Shown piece by piece: positions 1 to 6,020 of a DNA stretch of 6,020 nt. Each line of letters starts with the position of its first letter. The stretch's first letter is position 1. The notes under the pieces are model-generated. The model was not told where the DNA came from, searched no databases, and saw nothing but the letters and a program-made list of their open reading frames with translations. The position numbers and the translations under genes were made by a program. This DNA is from Sedimenticola sp. Lineage in GTDB: Bacteria > Pseudomonadota > Gammaproteobacteria > Chromatiales > Chromatiaceae. Where the stretch lies: the NCBI GenBank assembly GCA_026197195.1, contig JAPHUG010000243.1, positions 1-6,020 of the forward strand, written 5' to 3'.

Positions 1-53
1 GAATCTTCTCCAGATTTGACAAGCTGGATGTTGTTTTTAAATTCTTCATTCAT
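1..53 (-). CDS. 5' end of an unidentified gene, cut by the left edge
   Basis: Reading leftward from an ATG at 53-51, the frame stays open to the window edge and gives MNEEFKNNIQLVKSGED. A second ATG at 49-47, one frame over, is also open (MKNLKTTSSLSNLEKI), so even the frame is uncertain. There is no convincing Shine-Dalgarno; the region just upstream (60-82) is an inverted repeat. The first reading has a faint resemblance to the opening strand of phospholipase D/cardiolipin synthase-like proteins (Asn-Asn-x-hydrophobic-x-Leu-hydrophobic-x-x-Gly-Glu), but 17 residues are too few to name a family. It lies on the same strand as the small acidic gene and the cytochrome gene, so it could be the distal gene of that cluster. 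Confidence 0.3.
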   Translation of the reverse strand, partial: MNEEFKNNIQLVKSGED

Positions 54-59
54 TTTGCG

Positions 60-82
60 CTAATCACTGACGCGCTGATTAG
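60..82. repeat. 7-bp perfect inverted repeat upstream of the left-edge gene
   Basis: CTAATCA at 60-66 and TGATTAG at 76-82 are exact reverse complements around a 9-base spacer. The repeat sits 6 bases upstream of the candidate start at 53, where an operator or a leader hairpin would be expected. No T-tract follows it in the leftward direction, so it does not look like an intrinsic terminator for the small gene. Function is inferred from position only. Confidence 0.45.
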
Positions 83-111
83 TGTTAACAGGCCCTAGTT
101 GAAATGATCAG

Positions 112-121
112 CTATTCTGCC
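112..121 (-). repeat. GGCAGAATAG word, downstream copy
   Basis: On the minus strand this reads GGCAGAATAG, identical and in the same orientation to 263-272 in the right arm of the hairpin upstream of the small gene. The two copies bracket the 44-codon gene. A third, inverted copy with one change (plus-strand GGTAGAATAG, 293-302) is in the other hairpin arm. I found no further copies by eye in the window. Confidence 0.6.
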
Positions 122-126
122 GTCAA

Positions 127-261
127 TCAATACCCCAGTGACTCAAAATAGTCCTGCAGCTCTTCATCATCCAGGTCATCCATCTGTTCCAGATCGAACA
201 CAGAGAAATCAAACTCATCCATCTCGTTATCGGTAGCGTGTTTTTCGATATGTCCAGCCAT
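127..261 (-). CDS. 44-residue highly acidic small protein, unknown function
   Basis: The ATG at 261-259 opens a 44-codon frame ending in TGA at 129-127. An in-frame TGA at 282-280 rules out a longer N-terminus. The protein begins MAGHIEKHATDNEMDEFDF and ends LDDEELQDYFESLGY. I count 16 Asp/Glu, one Lys and no Arg, so it is strongly acidic, with no signal peptide, membrane segment or cysteine. Residues about 21-42 have spaced Leu/Met/Phe and could form an amphipathic helix. The possible ribosome site is a weak GCAGG ending 9 bases before ATG, buried in a hairpin arm. The gene follows the cytochrome gene on the same strand after 84 bases. I do not recognise the family. Acidic mini-proteins can be protein-binding inhibitors or DNA mimics, but nothing here shows that. 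The biased composition in this frame, and its absence from the overlapping frames, argue for real coding. Confidence 0.62.
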   Translation of the reverse strand: MAGHIEKHATDNEMDEFDFSVFDLEQMDDLDDEELQDYFESLGY

Positions 262-262
262 T

Positions 263-302
263 CTATTCTGCCTGCCAGTTCATTGTTTAGCAGGTAGAAT
301 AG
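263..302 (-). promoter_or_regulatory. 15-bp hairpin over the translation start of the small acidic gene
   Basis: On the minus-strand transcript CUAUUCUACCUGCUA (302-288) can pair with UGGCAGGCAGAAUAG (277-263): 15 positions with one A-C mismatch and one U-G wobble, closed by a 10-base loop. The stem ends one base before the ATG of the small gene and contains its only Shine-Dalgarno-like bases. Folding should therefore hide the start region. No U-tract follows, so it is not a terminator. It could instead be a protein-binding dyad in DNA. Confidence 0.6.
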
Positions 303-345
303 GTGGGAATCAAGACGGTTTGATGACACGCACCTAACAGTATGA

Positions 346-858
346 TTACTCTTTGTTTTGTCCGGTTATGAGCCATAACATCTGCAGTAGAAGGGCATTA
401 TCCATTCTGGATTGTCTGCAGGATTCCAGCTGTTTGTCTTCGTTGCAGATCTTGTCGAAAAGCATCACCTGATTACCCTGGTATTCAACAATTAACTGCC
501 GCCCCCTGTCCACCACATAGGCCACAGCTGCTGAGACGTCACGATCAGTCAGGCCTTCCAATCCTCCTTTAGGTGGCATCTCCCCATGTCCCTTAATAGC
601 ATGATTAACCAGCGTCGGTAGTGGCTTTTGTAAGCGCGCTTCCCAATCATCGACCTGTCCGAGTTGGGGAGCGCCAGACTCAGGCTCGCCATGACATTTA
701 ATGCATTGCTGGGTAAATATCACCCGTCCCAGTCCCAGGTTGTATTGCTGGGGTTCTGTTTTTCCGCGCAGGTTATCGGTCGCAGCCACTGCAAAAGTCA
801 TTAGGAGTACAACAAGGCCGCAGGTGAGGGCGGCAGGCAAAGTCGTTGATTGTTTCAT
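346..858 (-). CDS. Exported c5-type mono-haem cytochrome c with C-terminal extension
   Basis: This is a 170-residue periplasmic electron carrier. Residues 1-25 form a signal peptide (basic start, hydrophobic core LTCGLVVLLMTFAVA, likely cut after Ala-Val-Ala). The haem site is CIKCH (C52, C55, H56). The axial methionine is M94 in GEMPPKGG, the signature of the cytochrome c5 family, followed by the usual helix TDRDVSAAVAYVVDRG. The cysteine pair many c5 proteins carry after MPPKGG is missing (LEGL instead). The family normally ends near residue 120; here about 50 more residues follow, with C138 and C147 that could form a disulfide and a hydrophobic helix ALLLQMLWLITG near the end. The ATG at 858 is the only start, since an in-frame TAG lies at 903-901 with no other start codon between. 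The ribosome site is weak (GGA 12 bases upstream). The physiological partner is unknown; export and haem attachment are confident. Confidence 0.9.
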   Translation of the reverse strand: MKQSTTLPAALTCGLVVLLMTFAVAATDNLRGKTEPQQYNLGLGRVIFTQQCIKCHGEPESGAPQLGQVDDWEARLQKPLPTLVNHAIKGHGEMPPKGGLEGLTDRDVSAAVAYVVDRGRQLIVEYQGNQVMLFDKICNEDKQLESCRQSRMDNALLLQMLWLITGQNKE

Positions 859-894
859 GGTGCGTGTCGTTCCAGTTGGTCGGAAGATTCCGTA

Positions 895-939
895 ATGATA
901 CTACATGTGACAGCGCTATCTGGCATTGATTCAGATCGT
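895..939 (-). promoter_or_regulatory. Possible FNR/ANR-type promoter of the cytochrome gene
   Basis: TTGAT TCAG ATCGT (926-939) matches 8 of 10 defined bases of the FNR consensus TTGAT-N4-ATCAA. On the minus strand TATCAT (900-895) matches 5 of 6 bases of a sigma-70 -10 box, and there is no -35 match at the right distance. The box centre would lie about 42-45 bases upstream of the resulting transcript start, the usual place for FNR as a class II activator. This layout suits a respiratory cytochrome but is inferred from weak matches. Confidence 0.33.
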
Positions 940-975
940 ATAAAACTGATTAACCATAATAAAATCAGTGTTATA
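939..975. promoter_or_regulatory. 13-bp imperfect inverted repeat in the divergent promoter region
   Basis: TATAAAACTGATT (939-951) and AATCAGTGTTATA (963-975) are reverse complements at 12 of 13 positions, around an AT-rich 11-base spacer. The element sits between the divergent cytochrome and c-di-GMP genes, 81 bases from the cytochrome ATG and about 60 from the opposite one. That is the expected form and place of an operator for a dimeric regulator able to affect both genes. The regulator is unknown. It is not a terminator, since no transcript should arrive from either side. Confidence 0.55.
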
Positions 976-1003
976 GGGCTTAGGAAAAGAGTCGATGTTC
1001 CGC

Positions 1004-1009
1004 TATAGT
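1004..1009 (+). promoter_or_regulatory. Possible -10 box for the GGDEF-EAL gene
   Basis: TATAGT matches 5 of 6 bases of the sigma-70 -10 consensus. Transcription would begin near 1016, leaving a 20-base leader before the ATG at 1036. No -35 box is visible 16-18 bases upstream, so it would need an activator or may be chance. If real, it excludes the TTG at 1009 as start codon. Confidence 0.25.
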
Positions 1010-1035
1010 TGTACAAGCAGGTCTTTGATGGGTAT

Positions 1036-4000
1036 ATGCACATGCTGGGCGATGTTGGCCATCATACGTTGGGGGCAATGGGGGGCGTCTACGATCCTTA
1101 CGGTGTCTTATTGTCCCTGCTGGTGGCGATCGCAGCATCCTATGTAGCCTTTAGTATGGTGAGGCGCCTGTTGCTTACAGAGGGGGCTGGCCGCTGGTAT
1201 TGGTATATAGGGGCTGCAGCCACACTCGGTTTAGGCATCTGGAGTATGCACTTTATCGGGATAATCTCGCTGCAACACCCTTTCCCGGTACAGTATCACA
1301 AGGGCCTGACGCTGCTGTCATTGTTTTTGTCTGTGGTGGGTTCACTGATTGCACTGATCATTGTTCTGGTACCTGTCCAGGCCTGGTCAAGATTCCTCGT
1401 GGGTTCACTGCTTTGGTCTGCCACCATTGCATCCATGCACTATGTAGGTATGGCCGCCATGGTGATGCCGGCATCCATGACTTACTCCACTGGTGCTATC
1501 TTCCTATCGGTCATGGCCTCCGTGGTCACTTCCAGTCTGGCACTTTTTCTTCTATGCCGGGAGGTGAGGCAGGGGCACGTTACCACATGGCGCAGTGGTA
1601 TGAGTGCGATGGTAATGGGCCTTTCCATGGCCAGTTTTCATTACCTGGCCATGTTAGGTACCGAGTTTAAACCGGATGTGCAAAACGTTCGGTTATTTTC
1701 AAATAGCTTTGATAGTGGCCAGTTGCACTGGCCACTGGCGCTGGCGGTTCTGTTGATTCTTTATCTCCTGTTGGAATGGTCCCGTAAAGATCCCAGCAGC
1801 CCGCAAAAAAAAGGCATCAGTAACCGTTTAAAGTTATTAACCATCGTCATGGTCAGTGCAACGGGGTTAAGTGTCGGAGCTTTGGCTGTGTTGGAAGTGG
1901 ATACGCTTTTAGAGCAGCATGAAAATGACCATCTAGAGCATGAACTGGAAAATGAATCTGAAAAACTAAAGAAGTTAGTAGGCCGCATGGAAGAGGATAT
2001 TCGTTTTTTATCCCGAGTGCCGGGGATAGCGGTGTTACTGGCCTCTGCTTCCACAACGAACACTGATCGTGGAAATGTTCCCACTGCGATGGTTCATGGA
2101 CGCGTCTCGTCTTTAATAAAGGATTATCTTGCTGAGCGGGCTGAATACAGTCAGATTCGTCTTATCGGCGTAGAAGATGAGGGTCGGGAGCTGATCAGGG
2201 CTGAACGTATAGGTGATAAGGTTGATCTGATTGCTGTTGAAGCCTTGCAGTCCAAGGCATCTGAACACTATTTCCAGGAAACCTTGAAACTTCAGCCGGG
2301 CGAGATCTATCTATCCGAGATCGGTTTCAACCGCGAACACGGGACGTTTGTTGAACCTCGGGCCCTGGTGATGCGAATTGCTAAGCCGGTCTATCTGAGG
2401 GGTGGGGACAGCCCCTCCGGGATTGTGGTGATAAATGTTGACCTGGATCAGGTGCTTGGCGCAATGACGGTTTCTGAACAGTTGGGGGATCGGGATCTGG
2501 TCACTGATGCAACTGGACGGTTGCTTGTTTACCGGGATCCCACCCTAAAACCCCATAGCGAGGCTGAATCCTTTATTCAGACGCGATACCCTTTTCTTTC
2601 GGCCATCTATAACGAATCAACACCCGATCGTTACTATGCAGACAAGCTATCTGATGCCGGTGAGTTGATCTATGTCCACCTTAAAAAGGTCACGTTCAGT
2701 GAACGCTATCCTGGTCGAGGATTGGTGATTGTAGAAGTATTGCCAGTTGCCTATATTGAGCAGCAACTTCGTCCTTTACTTAATCAGATCTTTATTACCA
2801 CCCTGTTGTTTATCCTGTTCAGTATCCCTGTGGCGCTTGGTCTGGTCAGACAGATTGTCAATCCGCTGAATAAGCTCATGCACTCCATGGAACGGTTTGC
2901 ATCAGGTGATACGGCCGTCAGTTTTCCCGTTTCTGATATCCAGGAGATTGATCTGCTCAGTCAGACTTTTAACCGTATGCGTGAGCAAGTGAGTTCCCGT
3001 GAGATTGCATTGGCTGAAGTAGAGGCGCGTGCCCGCAATGTAGTGGAACATGTGGCGGAAGGCATTATCACCAGTGATTCAAAGGGTAAGATTCTCTCAT
3101 TGAATAGTGCGGCTGAACGGATGCTAGGGTATGCCGAAGAGGAAGTGGTAGGTGAAAATGTATCACTTCTGATGCCTGAGCCTTATCGCTCCAAGCATGA
3201 TTTCTATCTGGAGCGGTTCCATATTGGTGAGGGAGGCCAGACAATAGGCACTCCCAGAGAGTTTAAAGCGCTGACTAAAGCCGGTCATATCTTTCCGGTT
3301 GAGTTGACTATTACCGTGATTCAGCAGGGTAGTGAGTCGGTCTTTATCGGCTTAATGAAGGATATAACAGAGAGGCAGCTGGCTCGTCAGCAGGAACGCC
3401 TGGCTTCCAAGGTGATGGAGACCTCGCTTGAAAGTATTGTCATTACAGATTCGCGTAACCGTATTCAATATGTGAACCCGGCCTTCAGTGAGATTACCGG
3501 CTACAGTTTTTCTGAGGCCCTGGGTGAAAACCCCAGTTTTCTTGCATCAGGCAGGCATGAGGGGGGCTTTTATGCTGACATGTGGAACAGTATCAACAGC
3601 GAGGGAAGTTGGCAGGGTGAGATTTGGGATCGCCGTAAAGATGGTACCTTGTATCTAAAATGGCTGAGTATTACCGCGATTGAGAACCGTGCAGGAGAGG
3701 TGACTCACTATGTGGGTATCGCCTCTGATATCACAGAGAGAAAACAGTCGGAAGACCGCCTCAAAGATCTGGCACATCATGATCAACTGACCGGGCTGCC
3801 AAACCGACAGTTGTTCAATGACCGGCTTGAGCTCGCCATCATTCAATCCTCAAGAAGTAATACAAAACTGGCTTTGCTATTTATCGATCTTGATCGTTTC
3901 AAGAGTGTGAATGATACCTATGGTCATGACGTGGGTGACAAGTTGCTGGTTGAAATAGCTGAACGCATACATGCACAGGTTCGCGAGGGCGATACGGTGG

Positions 4001-5064
4001 CCCGACTAGGGGGTGATGAGTTCACCTTGATATTGCCAGAAATTAAAGCAGCGGGTAACGCGGTCCATATTGCCCAAGGGATACTGGAGTGTATCGACCA
4101 ACCTGTCATTGTCGATGGTCATGACTGTTCTGTCGGTGCGAGTATTGGTATCGCCTTTTTCCCTCAGGATGGTAACGATGCCAAGACCTTGCTGCGCCAT
4201 GCTGATATCGCGATGTATCGGGCAAAGTCCCACAGTGGCAGTAACTACAGTCTGTTTGATAATGAGATGGAAGAGGCCGCTGCCAGAAGACTCAGTATTG
4301 AAACCCGGCTTCGTACAGCCATAGAGGGTGGTCAGTTTTTTCTTAATTATCAGCCGGTGATAAACAGTGCATCCGGAAAACCGGTTGGGTTTGAAGCACT
4401 CATCCGCTGGCAGGTGCCCGGTATGGGTGTGGTGTCACCTAATGAGTTTATTCCGCTGGCTGAGGAGACGGGTCAGATTGTAGAAATTGGCGAGTGGGTG
4501 TTGGGCGCAGTCTGTCGTCAATTGGCGGAGTGGCAAGCACAGGGGCTCTGTTTATTGCCGGTCGCAGTCAATATATCAACACGGCAGTTACTGGAACATG
4601 ACTTTGTCAGAGAGATAAAAAACCTGCTTAATCTGCATCAACTGGATCCCGCCTGCCTTGAGCTGGAGTTGACGGAGACCACACTGATGAAGTATCCCGA
4701 TGAGTGTCAGTCTGTGTTGGAGGAGTGTAAAGCACTGGGTCTGAATATTGCTATTGATGACTTTGGAACCGGATACTCGTCACTGGCCTATCTCAAGCAG
4801 CTTCCCCTCAGTAAACTGAAGATTGACCGCTCGTTTATCATCCCCCTGGAAGAGAATCCAAGATCACGGGCGATTATTGATTCTGTTGTACATCTGGCAC
4901 AGGGTCTTGATATGCAGGTAGTAGCGGAGGGTGTCGATACTCCCGGGCAGTTGGCGATACTGCGGGAACTAGAGTGTGGTTATCTACAGGGATTTCTGTT
5001 TAGTAAGCCTGTCTCGGCCGAGGTGGCGGCCGAGGTGATGGCTGATGCGAGAGTTTATTGCTAG
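1036..5064 (+). CDS. MHYT-Cache-HAMP-PAS-PAS-GGDEF-EAL cyclic-di-GMP synthase/phosphodiesterase
   Basis: Numbering is from an upstream TTG at 1009 (1351 residues). I prefer ATG 1036 (Met10, 1342 residues); ATG 1042 is also possible, and an in-frame TAG at 1006 bars anything longer. Seven helices (about 28-256) carry three MHYT motifs, MHFIG (80), MHYVGM (143) and a degenerate FHYLAM (210), all on the outer face by the positive-inside rule. Helix 8 (274-296), a coiled-coil-like stalk (300-325) and a periplasmic Cache-like region to about 590 follow, then helix 9 (591-615), HAMP (616-665) and PAS domains at about 672-790 and 798-912, each ending DITER. GGDEF (about 918-1085) has DLDRFK, an intact GGDEF (1001-1005) and the inhibitory RxxD site (R992, D995). 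EAL (about 1095-1345) has EALIR (1129), N1188, E1223, DDFGTG (1250), K1271, E1307 and Q1327. Both activities are therefore possible; the net direction cannot be read from sequence. Confidence 0.95.
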   Translation: MHMLGDVGHHTLGAMGGVYDPYGVLLSLLVAIAASYVAFSMVRRLLLTEGAGRWYWYIGAAATLGLGIWSMHFIGIISLQHPFPVQYHKGLTLLSLFLSVVGSLIALIIVLVPVQAWSRFLVGSLLWSATIASMHYVGMAAMVMPASMTYSTGAIFLSVMASVVTSSLALFLLCREVRQGHVTTWRSGMSAMVMGLSMASFHYLAMLGTEFKPDVQNVRLFSNSFDSGQLHWPLALAVLLILYLLLEWSRKDPSSPQKKGISNRLKLLTIVMVSATGLSVGALAVLEVDTLLEQHENDHLEHELENESEKLKKLVGRMEEDIRFLSRVPGIAVLLASASTTNTDRGNVPTAMVHGRVSSLIKDYLAERAEYSQIRLIGVEDEGRELIRAERIGDKVDLIAVEALQSKASEHYFQETLKLQPGEIYLSEIGFNREHGTFVEPRALVMRIAKPVYLRGGDSPSGIVVINVDLDQVLGAMTVSEQLGDRDLVTDATGRLLVYRDPTLKPHSEAESFIQTRYPFLSAIYNESTPDRYYADKLSDAGELIYVHLKKVTFSERYPGRGLVIVEVLPVAYIEQQLRPLLNQIFITTLLFILFSIPVALGLVRQIVNPLNKLMHSMERFASGDTAVSFPVSDIQEIDLLSQTFNRMREQVSSREIALAEVEARARNVVEHVAEGIITSDSKGKILSLNSAAERMLGYAEEEVVGENVSLLMPEPYRSKHDFYLERFHIGEGGQTIGTPREFKALTKAGHIFPVELTITVIQQGSESVFIGLMKDITERQLARQQERLASKVMETSLESIVITDSRNRIQYVNPAFSEITGYSFSEALGENPSFLASGRHEGGFYADMWNSINSEGSWQGEIWDRRKDGTLYLKWLSITAIENRAGEVTHYVGIASDITERKQSEDRLKDLAHHDQLTGLPNRQLFNDRLELAIIQSSRSNTKLALLFIDLDRFKSVNDTYGHDVGDKLLVEIAERIHAQVREGDTVARLGGDEFTLILPEIKAAGNAVHIAQGILECIDQPVIVDGHDCSVGASIGIAFFPQDGNDAKTLLRHADIAMYRAKSHSGSNYSLFDNEMEEAAARRLSIETRLRTAIEGGQFFLNYQPVINSASGKPVGFEALIRWQVPGMGVVSPNEFIPLAEETGQIVEIGEWVLGAVCRQLAEWQAQGLCLLPVAVNISTRQLLEHDFVREIKNLLNLHQLDPACLELELTETTLMKYPDECQSVLEECKALGLNIAIDDFGTGYSSLAYLKQLPLSKLKIDRSFIIPLEENPRSRAIIDSVVHLAQGLDMQVVAEGVDTPGQLAILRELECGYLQGFLFSKPVSAEVAAEVMADARVYC

Positions 5065-5082
5065 CCAACGATACCGGCCGCC
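5025..5082. repeat. 8-bp GC-rich inverted repeat spanning the convergent stop codons
   Basis: GGCGGCCG (5025-5032) and CGGCCGCC (5075-5082) are exact reverse complements separated by 42 bases that contain both TAG stops. A transcript from either side could fold here, but neither has a U-tract, so it is not a classical terminator. The left arm is also part of a tandem CGGCCGAGGTG duplication (5015-5025 and 5027-5037) encoding the Ala-Glu-Val repeat at the EAL C-terminus. It may be chance in GC-rich codons. Confidence 0.3.
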
Positions 5083-6020
5083 TGACTGTCGGCATGATAG
5101 GAAGAGCGCACAAAGGGACCGCTGGCGACATGAGAGAAACCAATCGCTTCACCAAATACGCGCAATGCATCAAACTCTTCAGGTGTGACATAGCGACTAA
5201 CGGGTAGATGGTGTGGACTGGGTTGCAGATATTGTCCCAGTGTCAGCAGCTCGCAGCCGTGATTGCGCAGATCCTGCATAACCTGTTTTACTTCATCCAG
5301 TGTTTCACCCAATCCCAGCATCAAGCCTGACTTGGTCGGTACGCCTGGATTCTCTACTTTGAACTGCTGCAGCAGATCAAGTGACCATTGATAATCGGCG
5401 CCGGGTCTAACCTGCTTATAGAGCCGGGGAACGGTCTCTAAGTTGTGGTTAAGTACATCTGGCGGTATTGCTGTAAGCTGTTGCAGGGCCTGTTCCATAC
5501 GGCCACGAAAGTCGGGCACCAGAATCTCTACCTTGATACCGGGGCTTGATCTTCTCACGGCCGCAATACATTCAGCGTAATGCTTCGCTCCACCATCCAT
5601 CAGATCATCCCGGTCAACGGATGTAATGACAACATAGCGCAGGCGCATCTTTTTTACCGCTTCAGCCAAACGGGCAGGCTCTCCGGCATCGAGCGCCAGG
5701 GGTCTGCCATGGGCCACATCACAGAACGGGCATCGACGGGTACAGATATCGCCCATGATCATAAATGTGGCAGTGCCGTGGTTGAAGCACTCCGCCAGGT
5801 TGGGGCAGGAGGCTTCCTCGCAGACGCTGTGCAGCTTGTGTTTGCGCAGGGTCTCGGCGGTCTCGCGGATCTCCCGCTCGCCACTGAGAAACACCAGGAT
5901 GTCACCCCGGTCAATGCGCGAGAGCTCGTCCACCGCCTCGACAATGGCCTGCTGCATGGGGTCGTCGCGCTCGTAACTGCCCTCCTCTTCCAGCGGCCGA
6001 TAGTGCAGCTCCACCGGATA
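5061..6020 (-). CDS. lipA: Lipoyl synthase LipA core fused to an HrpA helicase fragment; open at right edge
   Basis: LipA is a radical-SAM enzyme that inserts two sulfurs into octanoyl groups on E2 and glycine-cleavage H proteins. Residues are counted from the GTG at 6014. From about residue 56 to the end (317) the match is excellent: auxiliary cluster CX4CX5C (C65, C70, C76), radical-SAM cluster CTRRCPFC (C91, C95, C98), the TSVDRDDL and VPDFRGRM blocks, [46 protein letters not shown], and the terminal RSSYHAD whose serine ligates the auxiliary cluster. The normal first 50 or so LipA residues, including the Trp-hydrophobic-Lys-hydrophobic segment, are absent; HrpA helicase sequence stands there instead. 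No ATG, GTG or TTG lies at the LipA join, and the GTG at 6014 is only an internal valine, because Tyr-Pro codons continue to the edge. LipA identity is secure; whether the fused gene exists in a living cell is doubtful. Confidence 0.93.
   Translation of the reverse strand, partial: YPVELHYRPLEEEGSYERDDPMQQAIVEAVDELSRIDRGDILVFLSGEREIRETAETLRKHKLHSVCEEASCPNLAECFNHGTATFMIMGDICTRRCPFCDVAHGRPLALDAGEPARLAEAVKKMRLRYVVITSVDRDDLMDGGAKHYAECIAAVRRSSPGIKVEILVPDFRGRMEQALQQLTAIPPDVLNHNLETVPRLYKQVRPGADYQWSLDLLQQFKVENPGVPTKSGLMLGLGETLDEVKQVMQDLRNHGCELLTLGQYLQPSPHHLPVSRYVTPEEFDALRVFGEAIGFSHVASGPFVRSSYHADSQAAGIVG
5850..6020 (-). other. hrpA: HrpA-type DEAH RNA helicase fragment, in frame with lipA
   Basis: Reading in from the right edge, the translation is [14 protein letters not shown], then IVEAVDEL, then [19 protein letters not shown]. 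These are consecutive landmarks of HrpA, the approximately 1300-residue ATP-dependent RNA helicase; the last is helicase motif IV at the start of the second RecA domain. In HrpA the next landmark should be an LPLYARLS-like block, followed by motifs V and VI. Here the frame turns into LipA at Leu-Arg-Lys-His-Lys-Leu instead. Only about 57 codons of helicase are visible, without its end. GC is about 64% in the last 200 bases against about 52% in the lipA body, with nearly all codons ending in G or C. It is therefore probably from another genome or locus, joined by assembly or recombination. Confidence 0.8.

Noticed and set aside
309..324. ATCAA-N6-TTGAT as an FNR site upstream of the small gene
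   Set aside because: The half-sites are in the wrong order and spacing for FNR (TTGAT-N4-ATCAA), so it is only a short inverted repeat.
123..329. A 68-codon minus-strand frame overlapping the small acidic gene
   Set aside because: It is a shifted reading of the acidic gene and its hairpin; it is rich in Trp, Met and Ile in an unnatural pattern (for example WNRWMTWMMKSC) and has no ribosome site.
817..822. Lipoprotein processing at Cys13 of the cytochrome
   Set aside because: The residues before the cysteine (Ala-Leu-Thr) do not fit the lipobox, and a good signal peptidase I site follows at Ala25.
1009..1011. TTG as start of the GGDEF-EAL gene
   Set aside because: No ribosome site at a usable distance (AGGA ends over 20 bases upstream), it overlaps a possible -10 box, and ATG codons at 1036 and 1042 still precede the first MHYT helix.
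1200..1670. A 156-codon plus-strand frame inside the MHYT region
   Set aside because: It lies in an alternate frame of a gene whose main frame has clear domains; its Cys- and His-rich composition is typical of a frame-shifted reading of membrane helices.
6012..6014. GTG as the start of the lipA frame
   Set aside because: The codons before it (Tyr-Pro) continue the HrpA match to the window edge, so this GTG is an internal valine and the true start lies outside.
1..6020. tRNA, rRNA, CRISPR array, insertion sequence or attachment site
   Set aside because: I saw no cloverleaf-like segment, regularly spaced repeats, transposase or integrase motifs, or long terminal repeats.

Overview
The window looks like chromosomal DNA of a gammaproteobacterium of about 50% GC. 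The evidence is a lipoyl synthase core that matches the enterobacterial/Chromatiales-type LipA almost word for word at its first cysteine cluster, a c5-type cytochrome c, and a large multi-sensor GGDEF-EAL protein. I cannot name a genus. I see no transposase, phage gene, CRISPR array, tRNA or rRNA.

Layout, left to right. (1) 1-345, minus strand: the first codons of an unidentified gene running off the left edge (1-53), an inverted repeat just upstream of it (60-82), and a 44-residue, extremely acidic small protein (127-261). The start region of the small gene lies in a long hairpin (263-302), and a 10-bp word from that hairpin recurs after the gene (112-121). (2) 346-858, minus strand: an exported mono-haem cytochrome c with an unusual C-terminal extension. 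(3) 859-1035: a divergent promoter region with a 13-bp imperfect inverted repeat and an FNR-like box. (4) 1036-5064, plus strand: a cyclic-di-GMP protein joining a seven-helix MHYT sensor, a large Cache-like periplasmic sensor, HAMP, two PAS domains, GGDEF and EAL, with all signature residues present. (5) 5061-6020, minus strand: an open frame whose C-terminal part is lipoyl synthase LipA, complete in its iron-sulfur ligands. Its N-terminal part is not LipA but a piece of the RNA helicase HrpA, running off the right edge.

How the genes relate. The cytochrome and the c-di-GMP enzyme share a regulatory region, so joint control by a respiratory or redox signal is plausible but inferred. The c-di-GMP gene and lipA converge so tightly that their TAG stops overlap within one CTAG palindrome. 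The most important caution is the HrpA-LipA join near 5829-5849. GC rises from about 52% in the lipA body to about 64% in the last 200 bases, and the join falls where both families can read Leu-Arg-Lys-His-Lys-Leu. This is either an assembly chimera or a real recombination, and should be settled before the right end is used.
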